From: Acidobacteriota bacterium
GTDB taxonomy: Bacteria > Acidobacteriota > Blastocatellia > RBC074
NCBI GenBank assembly: GCA_018269055.1
Contig: JAFDVI010000037.1
Span: forward strand, 1-63,617
DNA length: 63,617 nucleotides
Direction of reading: 5' to 3'
The notes beneath the pieces are model-generated. The model was not told the origin of the DNA. It worked only from the letters and a program-made list of their open reading frames with translations, and did no database searches. Position 1 is the first letter of the stretch. Every line of letters starts with the position of its first letter. The translations under genes and the position numbers were made by a program. This document shows, piece by piece, positions 52,057 through 59,148 of the stretch.

Positions 52057-53046
52057 TTATTCCCGTATCACAGTAGGGTCACGCAAAATCGTCGTTCGTC
52101 GAAAACCGGCGTTGGGATCGGTTAAATCGCCCAGGCCCGTCGCCGGTTGCGGAGAGACAGGTGCTTTCGTCCTTGAAAAACCGGTAATGGCCGACAGGAT
52201 GGCCGCTTTATGCATGTTGATGGCCTTTTGCCCGCTTTCGACAATCGCGGGCAATTCATGCACGTCCCATGGGTTAATTGTATGGTCGAAATCCACCTCA
52301 ATGATGACGATTTCGTGATGATGCATCCCAATCGAAAGAAACATTTGACTGCGCGTCAAAGTGCGCATGGTGTTGTCAATATGGCGATAGAAACAACTGA
52401 AGAATCCCTTAGGTTCCGTTTTGACCTTTTCCTTGAAATCCAGCGCAATGATGACGTCCATCTTGCGTTTGATGGCTTCGACCACCGGCACAGGAGCGCT
52501 GTAAATTCCATCCCCCAAATTGCGTCCATCAATCCTGGCCGGAGGAAACGCCGGGAAAAAGGCGCATGAAGCGTAGACCGCGTCCGCCAACGGGCCTTTT
52601 GTCAACACGACCCCTTCGCCGGTGTCTATGTCTGTCGTTTGCAGCAATGTTCGAGGTCGTAATTGTTCAAGCTTTTTGTCGCCAAAGTATTCGTGCAACG
52701 CTCCACGCCATCGGTCAGGTTTCAAAATGCCGGATGTTTTGTCGAAATTGCCCAAATGCGAGCTGAAGATGCCAGCCAGCGATTTGTAATCAAGTTGCGA
52801 GAACAACTCCTTCTTCAACTTTTGCATTCCCAGTTCGCGAACTTCGGTCGGCGTGCAACCCACACCAATCATGGCGCAAGCCAATGCGCCGCCACTGCAA
52901 CCCACCATAAGATCAACGGGAATTTTCTGGTCTGCGAGAAACTCAAAAAGCGCCAGGCTCGCCATCGCTTTAATCCCGCCTGTTCCAAGGACAATGGCAA
53001 TCTTAGGCAGTTCTCGAATAACTGTCGGTAATTCAGGTTTATTCAT
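52057..53046 (-). CDS. patatin-like phospholipase
   Basis: 329 residues. The Ser-Asp dyad is visible: the oxyanion-hole segment VLGTGGIKAMASLALFEFL, the nucleophile in VGCSGGALA (Ser51) and Asp179 in NLGDGIYSAP. The N-terminus is short with no signal peptide, so it is a cytoplasmic or membrane-associated acyl hydrolase. It lies upstream of the TolC/MFP/desaturase/CFA/RND genes in the same direction, and could release acyl chains from phospholipids for remodelling. That role is inference. Confidence 0.9.
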   Translation of the reverse strand: MNKPELPTVIRELPKIAIVLGTGGIKAMASLALFEFLADQKIPVDLMVGCSGGALACAMIGVGCTPTEVRELGMQKLKKELFSQLDYKSLAGIFSSHLGNFDKTSGILKPDRWRGALHEYFGDKKLEQLRPRTLLQTTDIDTGEGVVLTKGPLADAVYASCAFFPAFPPARIDGRNLGDGIYSAPVPVVEAIKRKMDVIIALDFKEKVKTEPKGFFSCFYRHIDNTMRTLTRSQMFLSIGMHHHEIVIIEVDFDHTINPWDVHELPAIVESGQKAINMHKAAILSAITGFSRTKAPVSPQPATGLGDLTDPNAGFRRTTILRDPTVIRE

Positions 53047-53093
53047 AACCCAACCGGATTCCAGCGCGAATAAATTGGAAAGATTTTCAGATG

Positions 53094-53480
53094 TTACCTG
53101 CTGACCAGACGTCTGTCGTCACGTGACGTTGAAAGAACCCCGGAGCCAGCGATCCCGGCAATGGCCTCTTCGCGTGTGTCGTAAATACGAGAAACCATTG
53201 AAAACCCTGTTTGATCGAAAATGTCTTTTGCCTGCTGGCTGGGGGAATGAAACGCGATTCTACCTTCAACGTCCAAAATCCGTCTGGCGATGTTGAGCAA
53301 CACTCGTAGGCCGGCATTGTTGAGATATTCGATCTCCGAACAATCAACGATCAACTGTCTGGCGCCATCCTCGATGATTTTCACCAAATTATCCTCTAAA
53401 GACTGGGCATTGGTATTATCAATGCGTCCTTTGAGATGGAGAAACTGAATATCGGTACGTTTCTCTTTGATGACCTCCAT
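53094..53480 (-). CDS. STAS-domain protein (anti-anti-sigma factor-like) lacking the phospho-serine
   Basis: 128 residues with AAGGAGG before ATG 53480. The STAS fold is clear: FLHLKGRIDNTNAQSLEDNL, LIVDCSEIEYLNNAGLRVLL (46-62) and GRIAFHSPSQQAKDIFDQTGF. In phospho-regulated family members the residue two before the Gly is Ser or Thr; here it is Asn55, so switching by an anti-sigma kinase seems impossible. A C-terminal tail (SGVLSTSRDDRRLVSR) extends past the domain. It precedes the patatin gene in the same direction and has its own promoter. Confidence 0.88.
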   Translation of the reverse strand: MEVIKEKRTDIQFLHLKGRIDNTNAQSLEDNLVKIIEDGARQLIVDCSEIEYLNNAGLRVLLNIARRILDVEGRIAFHSPSQQAKDIFDQTGFSMVSRIYDTREEAIAGIAGSGVLSTSRDDRRLVSR

Positions 53481-53541
53481 GGACTAGCCTCCTTCAATTT
53501 TGGATATCGCTCACGGACTGTTATGGGATGAAAGCAAACCC

Positions 53542-53570
53542 ATCATATTCACCATACACGGGGTTTTCAA
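53542..53570 (-). promoter_or_regulatory. predicted promoter of the STAS gene and possibly the lipid export operon
   Basis: On the minus strand: TTGAAA (53570-53565), a 17-bp spacer, TATGAT (53547-53542), about 60 bp before the STAS ATG at 53480. Genes down to 41346 follow in one direction without an obvious strong terminator, so this could drive a long transcript. Confidence 0.55.
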
Positions 53571-53667
53571 GTTTTTACCAAGCCTGCGGCATTCGGAACC
53601 GGCTTGCCTCACGATTGCGCGGAAGAGTAATTCCGCGAGCTTGAATGCAAATCCGGGAAAACGGAAC

Positions 53668-53696
53668 TTGTTTGGCAAAGCAATCATGCTCATAAT
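53668..53696 (+). promoter_or_regulatory. predicted promoter of cysA
   Basis: TTGTTT (53668-53673), a 17-bp spacer and CATAAT (53691-53696), about 33 bp upstream of the ATG at 53729. It diverges from the STAS promoter, leaving about 100 bp for regulator binding between them. No copy of the CTCCYA-N8-CTAGGA palindrome is seen here. Confidence 0.45.
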
Positions 53697-53728
53697 CGGT
53701 TGAGGTCAGGTTGCGTCAAGGATGAATC

Positions 53729-54922
53729 ATGGAAACACGAAAACAGGCTTCAATTCAGATCATCAACTTGTCAAAAAGTTTTGTCGGCCAAAAAATTCTG
53801 GACGACATCAGTTTTGAAATTGCTGCTGGAGAAGTGTCAGTGGTCTTAGGGCCTTCGGGAAGCGGCAAGACAACCCTGCTCCGAATTATTGCCGGTCTTG
53901 AAACGCCAGATCAGGGCGCAATCCATTTGAATGGGCAAGTTGCGCATTTGCTGCCTCCGCAGATGCGCGAAATTGGGGTCGTATTTCAGGAACATGCACT
54001 ATTTCAACGCAAAACAGTCGAACAGAACATATCTTTCGGATTGGAAACGCGCCACATTCGCAAATCTGAGGTTCTGGAAACAGTAGATGAGATGCTGAGT
54101 TTGATCAGCTTGCGTGAACATAGGAAAAAATATCCTGCTCAGCTTTCCGGTGGCCAGCGTCAGCGAGTCGCCTTGGCGCGTGCGCTTGCCTTCAAACCCG
54201 GAGCAATGTTGTTTGATGAACCATTCAGTGCGCTTGATGCGGTAACACGCTTGGAATTGCGGCGAGAAGTGAGGTCGTTGTTACGCAGCAGCAACATCCC
54301 CGCTATGTTTATCACGCACGATCAGGAAGAAGCTTTGGAGTTGGGTGACCGCATCATTGTGCTCAATCACGGACGAATCGAGCAAATGGGCACTCCTTTC
54401 GAGATTTACAATCATCCGCAGAATGAATTTGTCGCGACGTTTTTGGGAGCAGCTAATGTTTTGCTGGGTAGATGGCGAGAAGGAAAAGTTGCCTTGGGGC
54501 GTATCCAGTTGCGAGCTATGCCCGACGTTCCTCTACTATTTGAACAACAGCTCGTGAAAGTCATTTTTCGTCCGGAAGACGTGGTTATTAACTTTCAGGC
54601 TCAGCTGCTCGATACTCCTTACATTCTGGGCCGCGCCATAGTTGAAGATGTTTCCTACATAGGGCACAGCGAACGTTTAGTGGCGCGATTGATGCTTTGG
54701 TCTGCGACACTTTCTGAATTTGGAAGGGATTCGCGCCAACTCACGCCAGTTGACGAGACTTATGTCGAAGGATTTCCACTGGTTATCACGCGGAACAAAT
54801 GGGAGGCATCGGAAATGGAATTGGCCAGTGGGGACACTGTTGTTGTGGGCTTAAAGGGGTATCGGTTGCTGCCGCACTATCCTTTGCACAGTGAATCCGG
54901 AGCCAAGGTGTTTTCAAAATAA
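53729..54922 (+). CDS. cysA: sulfate/thiosulfate ABC transporter ATP-binding protein
   Basis: 397 residues. Walker A GPSGSGKTT (41-49), signature QLSGGQRQRVALARAL (138-153) and Walker B AMLFDEPFSALDA are intact. The C-terminal regulatory region (VKVIFRPEDVVINFQ, then IVEDVSYIGHSERLVARL) is TOBE-like, as in CysA/ModC/PotA. The sulfate assignment rests on the binding protein and CysT/CysW permeases encoded downstream. It powers sulfate import at the inner membrane. AAGGA lies eight bases before the start. Confidence 0.92.
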   Translation: METRKQASIQIINLSKSFVGQKILDDISFEIAAGEVSVVLGPSGSGKTTLLRIIAGLETPDQGAIHLNGQVAHLLPPQMREIGVVFQEHALFQRKTVEQNISFGLETRHIRKSEVLETVDEMLSLISLREHRKKYPAQLSGGQRQRVALARALAFKPGAMLFDEPFSALDAVTRLELRREVRSLLRSSNIPAMFITHDQEEALELGDRIIVLNHGRIEQMGTPFEIYNHPQNEFVATFLGAANVLLGRWREGKVALGRIQLRAMPDVPLLFEQQLVKVIFRPEDVVINFQAQLLDTPYILGRAIVEDVSYIGHSERLVARLMLWSATLSEFGRDSRQLTPVDETYVEGFPLVITRNKWEASEMELASGDTVVVGLKGYRLLPHYPLHSESGAKVFSK

Positions 54923-54974
54923 TTTTTCCATCGCTTGTTCGGCACACCAATGAAATAAAAATTATGATAGTCGG

Positions 54975-55004
54975 TTGACGGCACGCTAATTCACAATGTA
55001 TAAA
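54975..55004 (+). promoter_or_regulatory. predicted promoter of the Rrf2 regulator gene
   Basis: TTGACG (54975-54980), an 18-bp spacer and TATAAA (54999-55004). A palindrome (55004-55026) begins at the last base of the -10 box, where a bound repressor would block initiation. Confidence 0.6.
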
Positions 55005-55026
55005 CTCCCAGTCTTTTACTAGGAGT
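55004..55026. promoter_or_regulatory. candidate operator CTCCYA-N8-CTAGGA, site 1 (Rrf2 gene)
   Basis: ACTCC ... GGAGT with core CTCCCA, 8 bp, CTAGGA. It overlaps the transcription start zone and the AGGAG ribosome binding site of the Rrf2 gene. The same core with identical spacing lies before the sulfate-binding protein gene (55546-55568), suggesting autoregulation. Confidence 0.55.
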
Positions 55027-55031
55027 TGGTG

Positions 55032-55493
55032 ATGAACGTTTCCACGAAAAGCGAATATGGGTTGCGCGCTTTGATTTATATCGCAACTCACGCCCAGCAG
55101 GGAGCCATTCCCGCGCGCAAGATCGCTGAGCAGTGGAACGTTCCTGTCAAATACCTCGAACAAATCCTCAAAACACTCAAGGACGCAGGCATAGTGGTCA
55201 GCATTATGGGCATCAACGGAGGGTATCGGTTGACGAGACCTGCAACGTTGATCACCGCCGGTGAGGTCATTCGCACCCTGGACGGCAGGCTTTCGCCGAT
55301 GGGCTGTGTCAGTTCGTATGATTATGAACCTTGCGAATTTGAACAAGGTTGCGGCTTGAAAACCCTATGGGCCAGGGCTCGCGCTGCCCTGGTGGGCGTG
55401 CTGGATCAAACCACCATTGCTGACTTGTGTACCCCGGCTGGCCACCAAACAGAACAAAAAGTGGTCAGCCTTAAGTCTTCCTCAAAACGATAA
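55032..55493 (+). CDS. Rrf2/IscR/CymR-family transcriptional regulator
   Basis: 153 residues from ATG 55032 (AGGAG six bases upstream). Winged helix with STKSEYGLRALIYIATH, IPARKIAEQWNVPVKYLEQILKTLKDAGIV and MGINGGYRLTRP, the Rrf2 signature. Three Cys (92, 101, 107) lie where IscR/NsrR-type proteins bind an Fe-S cluster, so it may sense Fe-S or sulfur status. It is inserted between cysA and the sulfate-binding gene, as expected for a CymR-like sulfur regulator. Candidate operators lie before its own gene and before the next one. Confidence 0.9.
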   Translation: MNVSTKSEYGLRALIYIATHAQQGAIPARKIAEQWNVPVKYLEQILKTLKDAGIVVSIMGINGGYRLTRPATLITAGEVIRTLDGRLSPMGCVSSYDYEPCEFEQGCGLKTLWARARAALVGVLDQTTIADLCTPAGHQTEQKVVSLKSSSKR

Positions 55494-55545
55494 TCTTCCC
55501 CTTAAAACAACTTTTTTGAACTTCTGATGCGCTGCTTAGCGCTAA

Positions 55546-55568
55546 TCTCCTACTGAAAAGCTAGGATT
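55546..55568. promoter_or_regulatory. candidate operator CTCCYA-N8-CTAGGA, site 2 (sulfate-binding gene)
   Basis: CTCCTA, 8 bp, CTAGGA: 11 of 12 core positions agree with site 1 and spacing is identical. It ends 16 bp before the ATG at 55585. Upstream there is only a loose -35-like TTGAAC (55516-55521) with no well-spaced -10 box. Confidence 0.55.
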
Positions 55569-55584
55569 TTGAGCGAAAGACGAA

Positions 55585-56646
55585 ATGATGATGTTCATGT
55601 ATTGCAATTGGAATTGCAGACGGCTTTCAGCCATTGGGTTGATCGTTTGCCTTGCTTTGTCCCTTGCAGGATGCGGAGGAAAGGACGCGAATCCTGATCA
55701 CGTGACTTTGACATTGGGAGCGTACACGACGCCGCGCGAAGCTTATAGCAAAGCAATTTTGCCAGAGTTTCAGAAATACTGGCGACAAAAGACCGGTCAG
55801 CAGGTTGAGTTTCAGGAATCGTATCAGGGCAGCGGCGCTCAATCACGTGCCATCATCAGTGGATTTGAAGCGGATGTTGCGGCGCTTTCATTGGAAGCTG
55901 ATATCACACGCATTGTGCAGTCGGGGTTGATTCATCACGACTGGAAGGCCGGGCAATTTGGCGGCATCGTCTCGACTTCAGTGGTTATCATTGCCGTCAG
56001 GCCGGGCAATCCAGCAGGGATTCGTGATTGGGCGGATTTGGCAAAGCCGGGATTGCGCGTGTTGACACCGGATCCAAAAACTTCAGGGGGCGCCCAATGG
56101 AACATTGCCGCGATGTATGGGGCCGCATTGCGCGGGCAAACAGATGTGGCCAAAAACGATCCGGAAGCGGCGAAAGAGTTTCTAAAGCGCATTCTGGCTA
56201 ATGTTTCGATTATGGATAAAGGCGCGCGCGAATCCATCATCAATTTTGAGAAAGGCGTTGGCGACGCAGCCATCACGTATGAAAACGAAGTTTTGGTCGC
56301 ACGACAAGCTGGTCGTCAATACGATTACGTCATTCCGCGTTCGACTATTTTGATCGAAAACCCTGTAGCGTTAGTGGATACCTATGCAGACAAACACGGT
56401 GTGCGCCCTGTGGCCGAAGCCTTTGTCAATTTCTTGTGGACGACGGAAGCGCAACGAGTGTTTGCAAGATACGGATTGCGTCCGGTCAAGCCCGAAGCTG
56501 CACAAGAGACAGCAGCCCAATATCCAGCGATTGCAGACTTATGGAAGATTGATTATTTGGGCGGTTGGGGGCAGGTGGGGGCGACATTGTTCGGTCCTTC
56601 CGGCGTTTACACCCGCAGTTTTGAGGAATTACACGCAAGGCAATGA
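55585..56646 (+). CDS. sbp: sulfate-binding lipoprotein of the sulfate ABC transporter
   Basis: 353 residues. Signal segment IGLIVCLALSLAGC with a lipobox, so lipid-anchored rather than free in the periplasm. Family features: TLTLGAYTTPREAYSKAILPEF, ESYQGSGAQSRAIISGFEADVAALSLEADI, LTPDPKTSGGAQWNIAAMYG and ITYENEV, all typical of Sbp/CysP. It delivers sulfate or thiosulfate to CysT/CysW. Its stop overlaps the cysT ATG by 4 bp. Confidence 0.93.
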   Translation: MMMFMYCNWNCRRLSAIGLIVCLALSLAGCGGKDANPDHVTLTLGAYTTPREAYSKAILPEFQKYWRQKTGQQVEFQESYQGSGAQSRAIISGFEADVAALSLEADITRIVQSGLIHHDWKAGQFGGIVSTSVVIIAVRPGNPAGIRDWADLAKPGLRVLTPDPKTSGGAQWNIAAMYGAALRGQTDVAKNDPEAAKEFLKRILANVSIMDKGARESIINFEKGVGDAAITYENEVLVARQAGRQYDYVIPRSTILIENPVALVDTYADKHGVRPVAEAFVNFLWTTEAQRVFARYGLRPVKPEAAQETAAQYPAIADLWKIDYLGGWGQVGATLFGPSGVYTRSFEELHARQ

Positions 56647-57512
56647 ATGTAGCGCCCACTCAATTTTCACAACAACGGCAGGTAACCGTTGGGGCTGCTC
56701 ACCGACCTTGGGGCAAGTGGGGCCTGCGTGTCGTGGCGACGCTTTATCTGGGGATGATGATCGTAGTGCCGCTTTCGGCGCTGGTGGAAAATGGTTTTCG
56801 TGATGGTGTGAAGGTTGTTTGGCGCGATATCACCAATCCAATCGCCTTTTCGGCCTTTCGCCTCACGTTGCTGACAGCGGTGATGATGGCGGTTGTAAAC
56901 GCGGTGATGGGCACGCTGACGGCTTACGTTTTAGTGCGGTATCAGTTCCTTGGCAACAAATTGTTTAACAGTTTGATTGATTTGCCTTTTGCCATTCCGA
57001 CTTTGGTGACGGGCGTGATGCTGGTGGTGTTGTATGGCCCGCAGCAAATGTTGGGGGCCTGGCTTGGGGCGCATGGCATTCAGATTATTTTCGCGCAACC
57101 GGGCATTGTGCTGGCTTTGCTGTTTGTAACGTACCCTTTCGTGATCCGCTCAGTCCAGCCGGTGCTGATGGAAATTGATCGGTCCCAGGAAGAGGCCGCA
57201 TGGACGCTGGGCGCTCCACCGTGGCGCACATTTCGAGAGATTATTTTGCCAGCCATTCGGCCAGCGGTGCTGACCGGCACGCTGCTCAGTTTTGCCCGTG
57301 CGCTGGGCGAATTTGGATCCATTGTGATTGTTGCAGGCAATATTCCGCGCAGCACTCTAACGGCTCCGGTGTACATCTTCGGGCAAATCGAATCGCAAAA
57401 TCAGCGCGGAGCGACTGTGATGTCGCTGGTTTTGCTGGTGGTTTCTTTTGTCTTGATGATGTTTGTGGACTGGATACAGGAACGGTCGGGGGAAACTTAT
57501 GGCGCAGCCTGA
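56643..57512 (+). CDS. cysT: sulfate ABC transporter permease CysT/CysU
   Basis: 289 residues with about six membrane helices. The SLIDLPFAIPTLVTGVMLVVLYGPQQMLG segment and the cytoplasmic EAA loop EEAAWTLGAPPWRTFREIILPAIRPAVLTG identify the CysT permease. LSFARALGEFGSIVIVAGNIP follows, as in the family. It forms the sulfate channel with CysW; coupling to sbp (ATGA overlap) and cysW (14-bp overlap) indicates one operon. Confidence 0.95.
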   Translation: MNVAPTQFSQQRQVTVGAAHRPWGKWGLRVVATLYLGMMIVVPLSALVENGFRDGVKVVWRDITNPIAFSAFRLTLLTAVMMAVVNAVMGTLTAYVLVRYQFLGNKLFNSLIDLPFAIPTLVTGVMLVVLYGPQQMLGAWLGAHGIQIIFAQPGIVLALLFVTYPFVIRSVQPVLMEIDRSQEEAAWTLGAPPWRTFREIILPAIRPAVLTGTLLSFARALGEFGSIVIVAGNIPRSTLTAPVYIFGQIESQNQRGATVMSLVLLVVSFVLMMFVDWIQERSGETYGAA

Positions 57513-58362
57513 CGCAAATGACAAATTGCCGATTTCTGGTCATTCACGCTCGCTTGTAAAGAAACCAAAAGGAGCAGAATGGTTGCTGGTTGGCATTGTG
57601 ATTATTTACGCGGCACTACTTTTGGGCGGGCCGCTCGCAGCGATTGCGTGGGGAGCAATTTCTTCAGGGGGAAGCGCGATGGTTCGTGTGCTTAGTTCGC
57701 GTGAAGCATTGAGCGCCCTGTATTTGACACTGCTGATGGCCGCGACGGCCACGGCAGTGAATACAGTGTTCGGCGTTTGCATTGCCTTGGTTTTGGCGCG
57801 AGACGGTTTTAAGGGGCGACGTATCTTAAATGGCCTGATTGATCTGCCATTCGCGGTTTCGCCGGTCATCGCGGGTTTTATGTTGATCCTGCTGTTCGGG
57901 CGCAACGGATGGTTTACCACTGTGATTGATGCCCTGAACATTCGTGTGATCTTTGCGCTGCCGGGCATGCTCTTGGCAACGATATTCGTTTCACTGCCAT
58001 TTGTTGTACGCGAAATTGTGCCGGTGTTAAGGCATTTGGGGATGGAGCAAGAGAACGCCGCATATACGTTGGGGGCGAATCAATGGCGAACATTCTGGCA
58101 AATCACCCTGCCAAATCTTCGCTGGGGGTTGCTTTACGGCGTTTCGCTTACCTTCGCTCGTGCGCTGGGCGAATTCGGCGCTGTGCTGGTGGTAGGGGGC
58201 GGCGTGACAAAGTTGACCGAAACTTCGACGCTGTTCATTTACCGTTCACTTGATGATCGCAACGATGTCGGCGCCTACGCAATGGCTCTGGTTTTGGCGG
58301 CAATCTCGTTCGGCGTTCTTTCGGCAATGGAGTATTTCAAAAGACACTCGAAGGAAGCTTGA
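57499..58362 (+). CDS. cysW: sulfate ABC transporter permease CysW
   Basis: 287 residues from ATG 57499, preceded by GGGGGA and overlapping cysT by 14 bp. Six membrane helices; the EAA loop is ENAAYTLGANQWRTFWQITLPNLRWGLLYG. LIDLPFAVSPVIAGFMLILLFGRNGWF and FARALGEFGAVLVVGGGVTKLTETSTLFIY are characteristic of CysW. It is the second half of the sulfate permease heterodimer. Confidence 0.95.
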   Translation: MAQPDANDKLPISGHSRSLVKKPKGAEWLLVGIVIIYAALLLGGPLAAIAWGAISSGGSAMVRVLSSREALSALYLTLLMAATATAVNTVFGVCIALVLARDGFKGRRILNGLIDLPFAVSPVIAGFMLILLFGRNGWFTTVIDALNIRVIFALPGMLLATIFVSLPFVVREIVPVLRHLGMEQENAAYTLGANQWRTFWQITLPNLRWGLLYGVSLTFARALGEFGAVLVVGGGVTKLTETSTLFIYRSLDDRNDVGAYAMALVLAAISFGVLSAMEYFKRHSKEA

Positions 58363-58547
58363 AGAGAAGTGTGGTGATGACAAATGCGAACTGCCGACTC
58401 ATCGCTTTTCTCGACGAACGAGTAAGGCGGCAAATACGGTTGCCGAAGCAAAGGAAATTTCGAGACGGGTTATTTCATGAAGAAGATAACCGGTGCGAGC
58501 GGCAAGGGTTTCTCGCGCCGGGAACAACCAACCAAGGAGGCTTTGCG

Positions 58548-58772
58548 ATGATCATCGGAAGATTGATTACAACAGATGGAATCGAGTTTGACCTGGAAAG
58601 CTCACAACTCACTGCCCTGACAGAACACTTGCGACGACAACAGGTCAATGACTCCCTGGCCGCTGCGGCGGACTTGGAAGCATCGAGTTTCTTTGATCCC
58701 GAAGAGTACGAGCGCATTGTGCAAGCCGTTTATTTTGTACGACAGCAGAAAACCCTTTCTGTTGTGGCCTAA
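58548..58772 (+). CDS. 74-residue protein of unknown function at the end of the sulfate transport operon
   Basis: From ATG 58548 with AAGGAGG eight bases upstream; the frame is open further upstream to cysW but without comparable signals. The acidic helical sequence contains LITTDGIEFDLESSQLTALTEHLRR and FFDPEEYERIVQAVYFVRQQ. No signal peptide or Cys. I recognise no family. The position suggests a role tied to sulfate uptake or its control. Confidence 0.6.
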   Translation: MIIGRLITTDGIEFDLESSQLTALTEHLRRQQVNDSLAAAADLEASSFFDPEEYERIVQAVYFVRQQKTLSVVA

Positions 58773-58862
58773 CCGATTTACTAAAACTCACTCTCAATAT
58801 CGAAATGTCCCGGATGCATAACAGGTTTTCACAAATTGGCAGGCAAAAAGAGCGGGGTGTGA

Positions 58863-58940
58863 ATGCTCTGCATCTGCAGCCTTGTTGTTGCTGTATGTGT
58901 CCAGCTTGTTGTCGCACAGGCGCTGAGGAGGCTGATTTGA
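58863..58940 (+). CDS. candidate Cys-rich leader peptide (25 aa)
   Basis: ATG 58863 to TGA 58940. The peptide starts MLCICSLVVAVCV: Cys codons at positions 3, 5 and 12, otherwise hydrophobic, ending LRRLI. A GGGG stretch five bases upstream could act as ribosome binding site. A 14-bp-stem intrinsic terminator begins 33 bp after the stop. Short Cys-rich leader ORFs precede sulfur genes in other bacteria, where ribosome stalling reports cysteine supply. Here that role is inference. Confidence 0.45.
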   Translation: MLCICSLVVAVCVQLVVAQALRRLI

Positions 58941-58973
58941 GGGAGTAAACAGACCGGTTCATCGGCTTATTTC

Positions 58974-59015
58974 ACAAAACCCGCTGTAAGGCTCCTGGCT
59001 GACAGCGGGTTTTGT
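58974..59015 (+). terminator. strong intrinsic terminator or attenuator hairpin
   Basis: Perfect 14-bp arms ACAAAACCCGCTGT (58974-58987) and ACAGCGGGTTTTGT (59002-59015) around a 14-nt loop, with T-runs in and after the right arm. The left arm can alternatively pair with 58851-58862, the region just before the leader-peptide start, giving two mutually exclusive structures. Confidence 0.8.
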
Positions 59016-59029
59016 CGTTTCAGAAACAG

Positions 59030-59102
59030 AGCGGCGTAACAAAATGGGAAAAACATAGGTTGGGATGACCTTTATTCGCAGGTTCGATTCCTGTCGCCGC
59101 CT
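59030..59102 (+). pseudogene. degenerate tRNA-like sequence
   Basis: Exactly 73 nt with canonical landmarks at the right positions: U8, A14, G18-G19, a perfect T-arm (GCAGG-TTCGATT-CCTGT at 49-65) and an acceptor stem pairing 6 of 7 positions (AGCGGCG with CGCCGCC). The anticodon stem pairs at 4 of 5 positions. The D-stem cannot form and position 33 is G instead of T, so a functional tRNA is unlikely. It lies in the leader of the TonB receptor gene and may be a decayed tRNA or an integration scar. Confidence 0.4.
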
Positions 59103-59148
59103 CAATTCCTGTTTTTGTCCGTGGGCAACACGGGCTTGGAGGTACAAG

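Larger units (their letters stand above)
58773..59148. other. 376-bp leader region before the TonB-dependent receptor gene
   Basis: It holds, in order, a Cys-rich 25-codon ORF (58863-58940), a strong hairpin terminator (58974-59015) and a degenerate tRNA-like sequence (59030-59102), then a GGAGGT ribosome binding site for the receptor gene. I see no clear consensus promoter in it. Confidence 0.6.

Noticed and set aside
53500..53703. 67-residue plus-strand frame in the STAS/cysA divergent region
   Set aside because: It covers both predicted promoters and shows no protein-like features or ribosome binding site.
58478..58551. 24-codon ORF between cysW and the 74-aa gene
   Set aside because: It overlaps the next start, but no good ribosome binding site or other support is visible.
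59030..59102. Functional tRNA gene
   Set aside because: The D-stem cannot form and U33 is missing, so it is reported only as a tRNA-like remnant.
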